DNA from: Melioribacter sp051488685
GTDB taxonomy: Bacteria > Bacteroidota > Ignavibacteria > Ignavibacteriales > Melioribacteraceae
Assembly: GCF_051488685.1 (NCBI RefSeq)
Contig: NZ_JBPSEH010000001.1
Location: 620,001 to 684,000 of the forward strand
Length of the DNA: 64,000 bases
Reading direction: 5' to 3'
The translations under genes were made by a program, and so were the position numbers. Of the stretch, positions 52,119 through 61,911 are shown one piece after another. How positions within the stretch are numbered: position 1 is the first letter of the stretch; the number at the start of each line of letters is the position of its first letter. The notes below the pieces were generated by a model. That model was not told the DNA's origin. It ran no database searches and was given only the letters and a program-made list of their open reading frames with translations.

Positions 52119-55100
52119 TTACTCTACTTTGATGCGTATACCTAAGTCAGCTACAAGTCCATAATGTGATATTGAATTAGGAAAGCCCGAGCCACGAATC
52201 AAATAAACATCTTCTTCGCTATTAAGGTTATATAAATCAAAATAAAGTTCTAAATTGTACCAGGGTAAAATTTGCTTAACCGATAAGTCCCACCTTAAAT
52301 ATTTATCTTTATCTGAACGGAGAGAATTATAGAAGTTAGTACTGTTATAAATTTCTGCTTGATATATCATAGAAAGTAATATCGAAAAACCCTTGTAATC
52401 GTAACCTATAGATAAATTTACAATATCATTCGGTTGTTGTATGAGCCTGTCTGTATATGTAGAATCGATGTAAATTGTTGGGAAGGGATAAACGGGAGAA
52501 TGTTTTGTGACAGTGTAAGGATACTTAGCTTGAGAAAATATATGTGTATAATTTATATTAAACACTAAGCCGTTAAATGGATTTGGTAAATACCAGAGAT
52601 GTGTTTGCCATTCGGTTTCCAATCCCCAAACATTAACTCTATGAGGATTATTGATAAAAGTAGTAAGAGCAAAAGTTTTGGTATAACTCGGAATCCCGGG
52701 GTATTTAGATGGGTCAGTTATATACGTAGATTGACTGAATATCAAATTATCTATTTGTTTCAAGAAAGGATTAATCGTAAATAAACCAATACTATTATTA
52801 TAAACTGCAATTTGAAAATCGTAATTTTGTGAATAAGCTGGTTTTAACTCGTAATTATTCCACACAACCCAGTGGCCACTATTACTTGACACAGCCATTC
52901 GTGGTATAATCTGATTGAAATCTGGATAGGCAAGTGAAGTAGTGTATGCGGCACGAATACTCAGCCACGATAGTGGATTATATTTAATTCTAATATTTGG
53001 CAGCCAGTAACCATGATATTGATTTTCAGTCACCATTTTATGAGGTAGGTCGTTCGGATAGGGATTAGGTGCGTCTGCATTGCCCAAAAAGTGAGCAGCA
53101 GTATAAGAAGTCTTTAATCCCTGGTAACGTACTCCCGGAATTACAGTTAGATATCGACCAATGTTAAATGTTGCCATTAAATATTCCCCACTTCTGAATT
53201 CATTCCCCGAATAATCATTTGTAATACTACTATAAACATCGGGCACAAAACTCGGTACGGCTTGTGGTTGAGTTATAGAGGCTCCTAACGATTTAATCGT
53301 ATTCATTATATTCGATAATACTTCTTTATTAAGAGCAGAATGAATTTCAAATTCACCTTTAAGAAATTTTCCAAAATTCATGTCTTTATCGTAGAAACCA
53401 CGTATATTAAAATATCTATTGCCCGTTGGATCTAGATTATAAGGTTCTTCGGTCAACCATGGAAGTGCTTGAACGAGATCATATCTAAATCCCGCAGCAG
53501 CGCCAGAATACAAGCTGCCAAAGCCATTATCAAAGTTAGAATACCTAGTTGTATATTCATATTGCCCTCCAAATTTTATAGCTACAGAAATTAATTTGGA
53601 GAGAGTAAAAGAAGCTTCTACATCAATTGAAGCACGGACATTATTTTGTTTATTAAAACTATTCCATGCCGAATTTCCTTGCCAGAACATATTATCAAGA
53701 TTAATTAATTCTTTTGCTCTATTTGCTATCTCTACAGGTGTAAGATTATTTGGTATTTTATTTGTACCTGCAGATAGTTGATCAAACGCCACCCTCCATC
53801 CGTCGGGTGTTCTATTATCTGAGTATGCATTGGATAATTTTATATTAGCCTTAAAAGAACCGAATCTTTGTTCATACGTTAAAATATTAGTGACAATATT
53901 TTGCTCATTTGTTGAAAATTGAATTCCCATAAGAATATCATTGCCATAATTAGCCAGGTTATAAGTTTCATCGTGTGACCTTGTTGTGGTGGTTCCATGA
54001 CTAATAAAATTAATTAAGGCAATTTTTCCATCAGGTAACACATAATCCAGCGTCAAAGTACCATCATACCTCTTTTGTTCAGAAGGTGAAAATGTTAGTG
54101 TCATACTACCCATTACAACTGAGTCTGGTTTATCTTGTTTATTTGGTTGATAATATGATACACCGAGTTGATTTGATGTAAGATTTTGTTTTTGAGCAAT
54201 ACCTTGAATAAAAACACCCAGGCGATTATTAAAAAATCTTTGTTCAGCACTTCCGACTATTTTGTAGTCATTATAAGAGCTCATCAGATCATTATAAGCG
54301 CCCTGTGCGAGGAAAAAAAAGGAGGGTTTGCCAGAGATATTAGCCTTTGCTTCTCTAATACCGAAATTTACGGTACCGCCTAATACAGCTGCATCCATAT
54401 CGGGAGATACAGTCTTGAATACTTCAATATTTTCCAAAGAATGGGAGGAAATCATACTTAAATCGACAGCACGACTGCCCGCTCCCGCAAGGGTTGGCGT
54501 TGCATATGCGCCACTTGCCGTAACTCTCCCGGCATCATTTGAAGGGATTGTAACGCCTTCGATAGTAATACTGTTGTATTGTGGACGAAGTCCGCGAATT
54601 ACCACCTGGGTTGCTTGACCTCCTGAACGTACTAAAGAGATACCAGGTAATCTACCAATAGATTCAGCTGCATTTGCATCTGGTAGTGCCTGTATTCTTG
54701 CTTTTGATACAACATTTGTAATGTTTTCTGAGGATAGTTGTTGGTTAATTGCAGCATTTTGACCGCTTGCTTGAGCTGTTATTACAACTTCCTGTGTTGC
54801 CACCGAAACAACGTCCAATTCAAAATTAATTTGAATATGCTGATTTTCTTTAAGTTCTATTTCAGTTTGCTCGGGTTCGTAACCCAAATATGAAACTTTA
54901 ATAATATGTTTTCCTTCAGGTACGCCTGAAATTATATACCTCCCTTCTGCGTCCGATGCGGCTCCGAGGCTTGTTCCCATTATAATTATATTGGCACCGA
55001 TTAAAGCTTCGCCAGTAACTGCGTCTGTAACTTTACCTGAAATTCTGCCTGCAGCATAAGAATAATGAAGCTGAGTAGAAAAGAAAGTGAAGAAAAAAAT

Positions 55101-55124
55101 AAAGAGTGAGATTTTTTTTCTCAT
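52119..55124 (-). CDS. TonB-dependent outer-membrane receptor with carboxypeptidase-like N-terminal domain
   Basis: 1001 residues. Signal peptide; CarboxypepD_reg-like domain (~25-115: GRISGKVTDAVTGEALIGANIII ... GRYIISGVPEGKH); plug domain (~130-260: NVVSKARIQALPDANAAESIGRLPGI, VVIRGLRPQYNSITIEGV); then a ~700-residue barrel ending in a beta-strand plus R-I-K-V-E. No SusD-type gene follows. It should import galactan oligosaccharides driven by TonB. Strong ribosome site GGGAGGAGG. Own promoter and LacI-type operator 60-100 bases upstream. Confidence 0.92.
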   Translation of the reverse strand: MRKKISLFIFFFTFFSTQLHYSYAAGRISGKVTDAVTGEALIGANIIIMGTSLGAASDAEGRYIISGVPEGKHIIKVSYLGYEPEQTEIELKENQHIQINFELDVVSVATQEVVITAQASGQNAAINQQLSSENITNVVSKARIQALPDANAAESIGRLPGISLVRSGGQATQVVIRGLRPQYNSITIEGVTIPSNDAGRVTASGAYATPTLAGAGSRAVDLSMISSHSLENIEVFKTVSPDMDAAVLGGTVNFGIREAKANISGKPSFFFLAQGAYNDLMSSYNDYKIVGSAEQRFFNNRLGVFIQGIAQKQNLTSNQLGVSYYQPNKQDKPDSVVMGSMTLTFSPSEQKRYDGTLTLDYVLPDGKIALINFISHGTTTTRSHDETYNLANYGNDILMGIQFSTNEQNIVTNILTYEQRFGSFKANIKLSNAYSDNRTPDGWRVAFDQLSAGTNKIPNNLTPVEIANRAKELINLDNMFWQGNSAWNSFNKQNNVRASIDVEASFTLSKLISVAIKFGGQYEYTTRYSNFDNGFGSLYSGAAAGFRYDLVQALPWLTEEPYNLDPTGNRYFNIRGFYDKDMNFGKFLKGEFEIHSALNKEVLSNIMNTIKSLGASITQPQAVPSFVPDVYSSITNDYSGNEFRSGEYLMATFNIGRYLTVIPGVRYQGLKTSYTAAHFLGNADAPNPYPNDLPHKMVTENQYHGYWLPNIRIKYNPLSWLSIRAAYTTSLAYPDFNQIIPRMAVSSNSGHWVVWNNYELKPAYSQNYDFQIAVYNNSIGLFTINPFLKQIDNLIFSQSTYITDPSKYPGIPSYTKTFALTTFINNPHRVNVWGLETEWQTHLWYLPNPFNGLVFNINYTHIFSQAKYPYTVTKHSPVYPFPTIYIDSTYTDRLIQQPNDIVNLSIGYDYKGFSILLSMIYQAEIYNSTNFYNSLRSDKDKYLRWDLSVKQILPWYNLELYFDLYNLNSEEDVYLIRGSGFPNSISHYGLVADLGIRIKVE

Positions 55125-55185
55125 AGCCTCCTCCCTGTTAATTCAGTAAAATAAATACCCCCAACTCTATATAGCCAATCGTTCC

Positions 55186-55227
55186 TGCAAACGTTTGCAA
55201 ATTACCTTATTACTTTATTTTTGTCAA
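55186..55227 (-). promoter_or_regulatory. TonB receptor promoter with LacI-type operator
   Basis: Minus strand TTGACA (55227-55222), 17-base spacer, TAATTT (55204-55199), followed directly by the palindrome TGCAAACGTTTGCA (55186-55199). The palindrome matches the central-CG inverted-repeat style of LacI/GalR-family operators and overlaps the -10/start region, where a repressor would block transcription. Confidence 0.7.
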
Positions 55228-55279
55228 GCATTTTATTTAAACTTCTTGATTTTTTTTACTTTTTCCCGGCTTTTACTAC

Positions 55280-58200
55280 CTATTCAACTTTAATTAATAA
55301 CCTCCCTCTATAATTTTCCGGATAAACCCTGTATTCAGGCATTACCGGATTGGGAGTATCACCCACAGAAACAGGCTTATAATCGATTCTTATACGATAA
55401 GTATCGCCCTTCCTGAGTTGATACAAATATTTAGCTCGATCTAAATTTGTGTACGGCACAGCAGAAATTGCTATCGATTCACTGGAAATTATTTTAACCA
55501 AACCATCTTCGGACTTTAATTCGAACCATTTTACATCTGAAAAATTGCCATATTCTTGAGGTTCTAAATACGGCTGGAATATTTCTGAAATTCTTAACTG
55601 ATGTTCACCTAAACGTTGTCCCGTTTTTCGATCACCATAGTTTTCGTGTGGACCTCTTCCATAAAAAGATAATTGATCAAAAAGATTCGGAATTTCAAAC
55701 TTGAGTCCAACTGCAGGCAACCAAGAAACGTCGAACCTACCCAAAGGTATAACTTTATGCTCCATCAATAACGTACCATTACCATTAATTTTATATTTGA
55801 AATGGTTTTCAACTAAGTCGTAACTATATGAAAATCGGGTGTATGTTACAGCTTCGATTGTTAACTCTGTTTCATCATCACTTGTCTTTATACTAACATT
55901 GTCGAGATGATTTGAATATTCATCTAAACCCATTCGATACCAGTCTTCTGCCTCTGCTTTTCCCCAAAACGATTTTTCATTTGAAATCGGTGCCCTCCAT
56001 ATATTAAATCCTAATTGGGACACAACTATTTGCCCCTTATTCTTTATATCAATATTTCCGGTGGCTTTGTCAAAAATAAACTGATTATTGCCCGCAGTTA
56101 TTACAACTTTTTCTTCTTTATTTTTATAATTGACTTTTTCGACAGAAGACATGTTAAAATATTTTTCGAGCTCACTTTCTTTTTCGTTAAGAATAAATTG
56201 CTCAAAAGTAACCTCGAATCCTTTATCGGCATAAAAAGTTTTTTCTTTCATTCGACACGAAATTTCCAGAATGTAGTCAGATTCAGGACTTATTCCCTCC
56301 AATGGGATTTCAAATATTTCCTCCTGCTGTGGTGGAACATCCAGTTTAAGATTTCCATTCTTTATTACTCTATTATCCTTGTATAATATCCATTCAGTAT
56401 CAAATTGATTTAGATTTGTAAAGCCATATTTGTTAACAACACGGAATACTCCTCTTTTTGCATCGATAGCATAAAAGCGAATTGGCGACATACTTTTTTT
56501 TGCCTGCCATAATTCGGGCTGAGGTTTTCTATCGGCGGTAATCATTCCGTTTATGCAGAAATGACTTATTCCATACGTAAGATATTCTTTATCCCCGTCG
56601 ATTATTTCATCGAACTTAAGCCAGAGGAGCTGCTTTCCTTCCGACGAAATTTTTACGTCGTCATAGACATAATTTGAAATCCATCCCAAATGCTGGTCAG
56701 TATGCTTAAATGCATCCCTGCCGATATTAACTGGATAGTGGTTATTTCTGATTTCACTCTTATAACTTTTTTCGGCACTCAATTTACCGTCGATGTACAG
56801 CTTCATTGATAGTCCATCATAGGATGCTTTTAGGTTATGCCACTTATGATACCAGTCTGCAGGCACTTTTGCCTTCAGCACATTTTTGTAATCATTAATA
56901 TAAAATGCAATTGTATCGGCACTCAATTGCATTAAGCCATATTGCATTGCCTTGGTAACAAACGGATTTTCGGAATAAAAATGACGCGGCATCAATGTAA
57001 CATCAATTTGAAGGTCTTTTCCCTTCAAGTCCAGAATCGGATCATTATAAACCTCCACCCAATCGTCGAGACCGCTTAGTTCGAGAGCGCTATCGTTTTG
57101 TCCTTTGAGTAATTTTGGCCTTCCCATTATTCCGCACTGGATATTATTACCCGAATAATCTTTTACATATTTAGACTTTACATACAAGCCCTGGTCAACC
57201 CAATCCCACACAAATCCACCCTGCAATGCGGGAACCTGATAGATAGTTTCCCAGAACTCATCAAAATTGCCCAAACTATTACCCATAGCGTGAGCATATT
57301 CACCCATCACAACCGGCTTGCTGCTTTTTTGCCCTATAATTCGCAAACTGGCGGGAGTAGGATAACGGGGACCGATTATATCCACATAAGGGGCTTCGCC
57401 GTCGGGCCAGTTTGATTGGTGCATTAAAAAGCGCGAAGGATCGAATTTTTTTATAAATTCTGCCATTGCATAGTGCGGTTTGTCCAGTCCACATTCATTT
57501 CCTGTACTCCAGATAACGACGCTCGGATGATTTTTATCTCGATGAACCATAGCAAGAAATCGGTCCATAAATGCATCGAAATAATCTTCGCGTGATGGGA
57601 AGATATTTTCTGTATAATGACATTCGGCATTTACTTCGTCCATTAATAAAATACCATACTCATCACACAGGTCGTACCAATCAGGAGAATTTGGATAATG
57701 ACTGGTTCGTACGGCGTTGAAGTTAAATTGTTTGAGAAGTTTTATGTCCTCAATCATATTATGACGTGGAATTGCACGTCCTTTGTATGGATCGTGCTCG
57801 TGTCTATTGGTACCGCGAAAATAGACTGGCATACCATTCAGCAATGCAATGCCATCTTTAATCTCGAGTTTTCTAAATCCTATTCTTTTACTTGTAATCT
57901 CAATCTGATTGCCTTTGACATCCAATAACTCAATAACTAATGTATATAAATAAGGATTTTCATCCGACCATTTGTAAGGATTTTCAACATTCGTTGTAAG
58001 ATTAATATTTAACTGAGTATCGACGGTATAATTTTCGGACTGATTTTTAAGAATGACTTTCCGGTACCGGTCATAAAGCGAATACCGAATAGAAAAATTA
58101 TTCTCCATCCCTGTATAGTTTTTGACCAATAAATCGATGTTTAGTACAGCATCTTTATAATCTTTGTCCAAGTCTGTTTTAATAAAGATATCGCGTATGT

Positions 58201-58906
58201 TTAATTTAGGTTTGGCATAAATAAAGACATCTCTGTAAATGCCAGAAAATCTAAACATATCCTGGTCTTCAAGGTACGACCCGTCGCACCATCTCAATAC
58301 TTTGACTGCCAATACGTTTTTGCCTTTCGATACTTTATCTGTTATATCAAATTCAGCAGGCGTCATACCGTCCTCATGGTAACCCAGATATTTATCGTTT
58401 AGCCAGAAGAAAGCCGCCGATTTAACTCCTTCAAAGCGCAAGTATAATTTTTTGTTATTCAGCCATTCATCTGGTAAATCAAAGCTACGTTTATAAAGAC
58501 CAGTTGGATTAATACTGTCGGGCACATTAGGTGGATCGTAAGGTTCGAATTCCATTGGTACATTACGATACATTAGATATCCAAAGCCTTCGGTTTGCCA
58601 GTTAGATGGGACATTAATATCGTCCCAGTCAGAGCAGTTATAATTTTTTTTATAGAAATCATTCGGAGCAGACTGTGGATTAATGAACCATTTAAATTTC
58701 CAGATGCCATTGAGGTTTAAAATTAAATTCGAATTTTCTTTGTAATACTTGAGAGCCGATTCAACATTATTAAAAGGAATAACCAGCGCTGCATGCGGTT
58801 CAGTATTTTCGTAGAAGCGGCGAGGATTCTCGATATAATCGTTAATTGAAATTTGAGCTGAAAGAGAAAAGAGAGGAAGTAACAAGAAAAGAAGAATTCT
58901 GTTCAT
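55280..58906 (-). CDS. beta-galactosidase (GH2) with LamG-like insertion, exported
   Basis: 1208 residues from ATG 58906, chosen because GAGGA precedes it by 5-6 bases (another in-frame ATG is at 58918). Signal peptide MNRILLFLLLPLFSLSAQ. GH2 sugar-binding, Ig-like and TIM-barrel domains with acid/base Glu471 in STGNECG and nucleophile Glu536 in MGEYAHAMGN. A concanavalin/LamG-like domain (~600-770: G-Q-N-D-S-A-L-E-L-S-G-L-D-D-W; LKASYDGLSMKLYIDGKL) is inserted after the barrel, then the large C-terminal bgal domain. Removes terminal beta-galactose from imported oligosaccharides. Own promoter and operator upstream; no T9SS tail. Confidence 0.92.
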   Translation of the reverse strand: MNRILLFLLLPLFSLSAQISINDYIENPRRFYENTEPHAALVIPFNNVESALKYYKENSNLILNLNGIWKFKWFINPQSAPNDFYKKNYNCSDWDDINVPSNWQTEGFGYLMYRNVPMEFEPYDPPNVPDSINPTGLYKRSFDLPDEWLNNKKLYLRFEGVKSAAFFWLNDKYLGYHEDGMTPAEFDITDKVSKGKNVLAVKVLRWCDGSYLEDQDMFRFSGIYRDVFIYAKPKLNIRDIFIKTDLDKDYKDAVLNIDLLVKNYTGMENNFSIRYSLYDRYRKVILKNQSENYTVDTQLNINLTTNVENPYKWSDENPYLYTLVIELLDVKGNQIEITSKRIGFRKLEIKDGIALLNGMPVYFRGTNRHEHDPYKGRAIPRHNMIEDIKLLKQFNFNAVRTSHYPNSPDWYDLCDEYGILLMDEVNAECHYTENIFPSREDYFDAFMDRFLAMVHRDKNHPSVVIWSTGNECGLDKPHYAMAEFIKKFDPSRFLMHQSNWPDGEAPYVDIIGPRYPTPASLRIIGQKSSKPVVMGEYAHAMGNSLGNFDEFWETIYQVPALQGGFVWDWVDQGLYVKSKYVKDYSGNNIQCGIMGRPKLLKGQNDSALELSGLDDWVEVYNDPILDLKGKDLQIDVTLMPRHFYSENPFVTKAMQYGLMQLSADTIAFYINDYKNVLKAKVPADWYHKWHNLKASYDGLSMKLYIDGKLSAEKSYKSEIRNNHYPVNIGRDAFKHTDQHLGWISNYVYDDVKISSEGKQLLWLKFDEIIDGDKEYLTYGISHFCINGMITADRKPQPELWQAKKSMSPIRFYAIDAKRGVFRVVNKYGFTNLNQFDTEWILYKDNRVIKNGNLKLDVPPQQEEIFEIPLEGISPESDYILEISCRMKEKTFYADKGFEVTFEQFILNEKESELEKYFNMSSVEKVNYKNKEEKVVITAGNNQFIFDKATGNIDIKNKGQIVVSQLGFNIWRAPISNEKSFWGKAEAEDWYRMGLDEYSNHLDNVSIKTSDDETELTIEAVTYTRFSYSYDLVENHFKYKINGNGTLLMEHKVIPLGRFDVSWLPAVGLKFEIPNLFDQLSFYGRGPHENYGDRKTGQRLGEHQLRISEIFQPYLEPQEYGNFSDVKWFELKSEDGLVKIISSESIAISAVPYTNLDRAKYLYQLRKGDTYRIRIDYKPVSVGDTPNPVMPEYRVYPENYRGRLLIKVE

Positions 58907-58959
58907 ATTAATCCTCATTAATTATAATGTAAAAAAACATAAAGGGGTGAACTCATTTA

Positions 58960-59001
58960 TGCAAACGTTTGCAATCTACACTTTTCAGTGTTTTTTGTCA
59001 A
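58960..59001 (-). promoter_or_regulatory. GH2 promoter with LacI-type operator
   Basis: Minus strand TTGACA (59001-58996), 17-base spacer, TAGATT (58978-58973), then TGCAAACGTTTGCA (58960-58973) touching the -10. Both the operator sequence and its place relative to the promoter are the same as at the TonB receptor gene, so one repressor should control both. Confidence 0.75.
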
Positions 59002-59026
59002 GTTAAATTTTGCGGTTACTTGTTGG

Positions 59027-60151
59027 TTATAATTCCAAAAACTTTCCCTCTTCGACCAATTCTTCAAAGGTTAAATTGATAAATCGTACTTTCTCGCCCA
59101 AAGACATGTAATTCAACTGCAACGATTCTCTCTTTTTGGGGTTAATTACCACCAATTCCACCCCCGCTTTGATATTCTTTTTTAATAATGCTTTAATATG
59201 CAAATCACTTTCAGAAAGCGAATAACCAATAAAAATTATTTTCCGAGCTGCTCTTATTTCCTTAGAGGCCTCAACTAATAATTGCGATATTACCGGATGA
59301 TGCAGCGACTTTAAATAAGAGGGCGGCATTATTAACGTTTCGAAATCGGTTCCATCTATCGGGCACCGATATTCATATTCAATTTTGTCGGGATGTGTAT
59401 AACCCAAAAATTTACCCCTGTTCAAATCGATTTTTCGATCCCAGGTTGTCAATAATGTTTGATTACAGCAACTGCAATATTTCCAGTTAAGACTCCCGTG
59501 CAATTTTATAACTTTAAATGCTTTTGGCTCTATCGATTCACCCAACAAAAGTGGTTCCCGCGGATTAATCCAGTAATGATACTCCTTTAACTCCGGAATT
59601 TTTTCGTAATTCATAAAGTGCATACAATAGTCAAGATAGTAATTCTTATTTAAAAAGGATTCGTTCTTGTCATTCTTTTCAAATGATTGTTCAAGCAGGG
59701 TATCGTAATTCAAAGTTATTATAGAAGAATTCGGATAGTTACGGATTATGTTTTTCCAGAAGAGATGATAATAGTGACTCTTTTTATCTGTATTAAGATT
59801 AACTATGTAATGAATCAGCTTGATTAGATATTCGCGTATTTCTCTAATTCGTGCGACATTATATTTACTGCTCAAACTTTCATTATGTTGAATAAAATAA
59901 TCGATAAATCCAAAAACCGCCTCAAGACGCGGATAAAGATTGAGTTCCCTGTCGTACCGAAAATTTTCTTCAATAAATTCAATTACAACTTTTCCGATCG
60001 TTGAATTCCGGATCTCTTCAAGCGAGGGATTTAATATTTGAGGCAGCAATTCTTTTTGCAAAGGGACACCGTCGGGATTCGAAGCTCCCGCTCCCAATAC
60101 AAATACTACATCCCTCTCTGGTGGATACTTAATAAATTTTTCCACTTGCAT
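59027..60151 (-). CDS. SIR2-like domain protein
   Basis: 374 residues. NAD-fold marks: VFVLGAGASNPDGVPLQ (GAGAS at 20-24), SSIITLNYDTLLEQ, VIKLHGSLNW (catalytic-type His), a C-S-C-C ... C-P-I-D-G pair that may bind zinc, KIIFIGYSLSESDLHIK and LVVINPK. This matches the SIR2_2 group rather than classical deacylases. Many relatives are NADases in phage-defence systems, while others are uncharacterised. AAGGA before the ATG; last gene of the SDR-AKR-SIR2 operon (18-base gap). Confidence 0.8.
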   Translation of the reverse strand: MQVEKFIKYPPERDVVFVLGAGASNPDGVPLQKELLPQILNPSLEEIRNSTIGKVVIEFIEENFRYDRELNLYPRLEAVFGFIDYFIQHNESLSSKYNVARIREIREYLIKLIHYIVNLNTDKKSHYYHLFWKNIIRNYPNSSIITLNYDTLLEQSFEKNDKNESFLNKNYYLDYCMHFMNYEKIPELKEYHYWINPREPLLLGESIEPKAFKVIKLHGSLNWKYCSCCNQTLLTTWDRKIDLNRGKFLGYTHPDKIEYEYRCPIDGTDFETLIMPPSYLKSLHHPVISQLLVEASKEIRAARKIIFIGYSLSESDLHIKALLKKNIKAGVELVVINPKKRESLQLNYMSLGEKVRFINLTFEELVEEGKFLEL

Positions 60152-60169
60152 AGTGGGTTTTCCTTATGG

Positions 60170-61153
60170 CTACCAGCGATGATGGACATAATTATAAATA
60201 TACTTTTTATAAATCTCTTTTACTTTCGACATTGTCTCATCTGTAAGGGGCGGAAAGTCTCCTGCTGTAAAATTATCTTCTGCCTGAGTTTCGTTTTTCG
60301 CTCCTGGAATTGCACAGCTAACAGCATCGTTCATTAATATCCATCTCAATGCAAATTGAGCCATCGACATTCCTGGTGGACAGATCGATTTTAATTCTTC
60401 TACGGCTTTGAGTCCAATTTCGTAATCGATACCCGCAAAAGTTTCACCTCTGTCAAAAGCTTCGCCGTGACGATTAAAAGCTCTGTGGTCATCGGGTTCA
60501 AATTTAGAATCGGGCTTCATTTTACCGGTTAAAAGTCCAGAAGCCAGCGGTACTCGAGCCAGAATTCCAACTTTTCTTTTTTTGGCCAGTTCGAAAAAGA
60601 TCTCTGCAGGTCTTTGTCTGAACATATTATAAATTATTTGAACAGACTGAACGTTCGGATATTCAATTGCTTTGATTGCTTCCTCCACCTTTTCTACACT
60701 AACTCCGTAATATTTTATTTTTCCCTCTTTTACCAGTTCGTCCAGTATATCGATGACTTCGGGCATATAATAAACTGGAGTTGGCGGACAGTGAAGTTGT
60801 AATAAATCTATCGAATCGGTTTCTAAATTTTTAAGACTTCTTTCTACGAATGAAGTCAAGTTTTTACGGTTGTATCCTTCCGCAGTATGTGGTTCGAGAC
60901 GCCTGCCTGCTTTGGTTGCAATATAAATTTTGTCTTTATATTCCTTTCTGAGTCTGGCAAGCAATCGTTCGCTACGACCGTCGCCATACACATCGGCTGT
61001 GTCGAAAAAATTAACGCCTAATTCGACAGCTTTGTGAAGAGCTTTAATCGAATCGTTATCATCGACTTTGCCCCACGAGCCGCCAATTGCCCAGGCGCCA
61101 AAGCTTACTTCAGATACTTTCCATCCAGTGCGTCCGAGTTCTCTGTATTTCAT
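60170..61153 (-). CDS. aldo/keto reductase
   Basis: 327 residues: tetrad Asp51 and Tyr56 in NFFDTADVYGDGRSE, Lys81 in IATKAG, His121 in LLQLHCPP. (alpha/beta)8 barrel, NADPH-dependent. The C-terminal FALRWILMNDAVSCAIPGAKN is typical of the YajO/IolS/AKR11-13 type. Substrate unknown. GGGGGA before the ATG; 14 bases downstream of the SDR gene. Confidence 0.92.
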   Translation of the reverse strand: MKYRELGRTGWKVSEVSFGAWAIGGSWGKVDDNDSIKALHKAVELGVNFFDTADVYGDGRSERLLARLRKEYKDKIYIATKAGRRLEPHTAEGYNRKNLTSFVERSLKNLETDSIDLLQLHCPPTPVYYMPEVIDILDELVKEGKIKYYGVSVEKVEEAIKAIEYPNVQSVQIIYNMFRQRPAEIFFELAKKRKVGILARVPLASGLLTGKMKPDSKFEPDDHRAFNRHGEAFDRGETFAGIDYEIGLKAVEELKSICPPGMSMAQFALRWILMNDAVSCAIPGAKNETQAEDNFTAGDFPPLTDETMSKVKEIYKKYIYNYVHHRW

Positions 61154-61167
61154 ATTTCCCCCATTAA

Positions 61168-61911
61168 TTAACCAAGTTTTATTTTTGTGGCAAGAAATTC
61201 ATAAATGCTCGACGGCAAAATACCGACAATTTTTGACATTATTACTGTCGGCATAGGAAATTGAATTATTCTCTTTTCTTTTTCAATACCTTTAAGAATT
61301 ATTTCCGCAGCTTTTTCGGGTGTCATAAGAAATGGCATTTTAAATCCATTTTTGTCGGTCATTGGAGTTTTCACAAAGCCGGGTTTAATAGTAATTACTT
61401 TTATGCCGTATGGTTTCAGTTCGACTCTCAAGCCTTCCAGCATAATAGTGGCTGCGGCTTTGCTGGCACAATAGAATCCACTACCAGAATAACCACGGTT
61501 ATCCGCAAGACTCGACACCCCAGCAATTACTCCTTCTCTCCTCTTCAAAAAATGGGGCAATAGTTTTTCAATCCAATAGATCATACCGAGCAGATTAACC
61601 GAAAAAGTTTCTTCAGCATATTTGGAATTATAATTTTCGACATCCATTCTGTGTCCAACGCCGGAATTCAAAACAGCCACATCAATCCTACCAAATTTTT
61701 CAAGAGCAACTTTATAAGCTTCGTCCACCTCTTCTTTCCTAGTGACATCACATTTTAACTTGATGATTCTTATTCCACTCAAATTGATACGTTCGATATT
61801 TCGGGAGCAGAGAACGAGATTACACTTTTCAAATGACAGTTTTGTAGCAAGAGCCTCGCCGATTCCGCTCGAAGCTCCTGTAATAAGAATTGTTTTATTT
61901 TCGAATGTCAT
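61168..61911 (-). CDS. short-chain dehydrogenase/reductase
   Basis: 247 residues from ATG 61911 (MTFENKTILITGASSGIGEALA). The frame can be extended to a TTG at 61959, but that start has no ribosome site and puts a non-conserved tail before the Rossmann strand; the ATG also lacks a clear site. NAD(P) loop TGASSGIG, NSGVG, catalytic Y-C-A-S-K (YxxxK) with S in VSSLADNRGYSG. C-terminal KPGFVKTPMTDKNGFKMPFLMTPEKAAEIILKGI resembles DltE/YqjQ-type SDRs. First gene of the operon. Confidence 0.88.
   Translation of the reverse strand: MTFENKTILITGASSGIGEALATKLSFEKCNLVLCSRNIERINLSGIRIIKLKCDVTRKEEVDEAYKVALEKFGRIDVAVLNSGVGHRMDVENYNSKYAEETFSVNLLGMIYWIEKLLPHFLKRREGVIAGVSSLADNRGYSGSGFYCASKAAATIMLEGLRVELKPYGIKVITIKPGFVKTPMTDKNGFKMPFLMTPEKAAEIILKGIEKEKRIIQFPMPTVIMSKIVGILPSSIYEFLATKIKLG

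Noticed and set aside
56015..56386. 123-codon plus-strand frame antisense to GH2
   Set aside because: Phe/Ile-rich shadow of a long confirmed gene.
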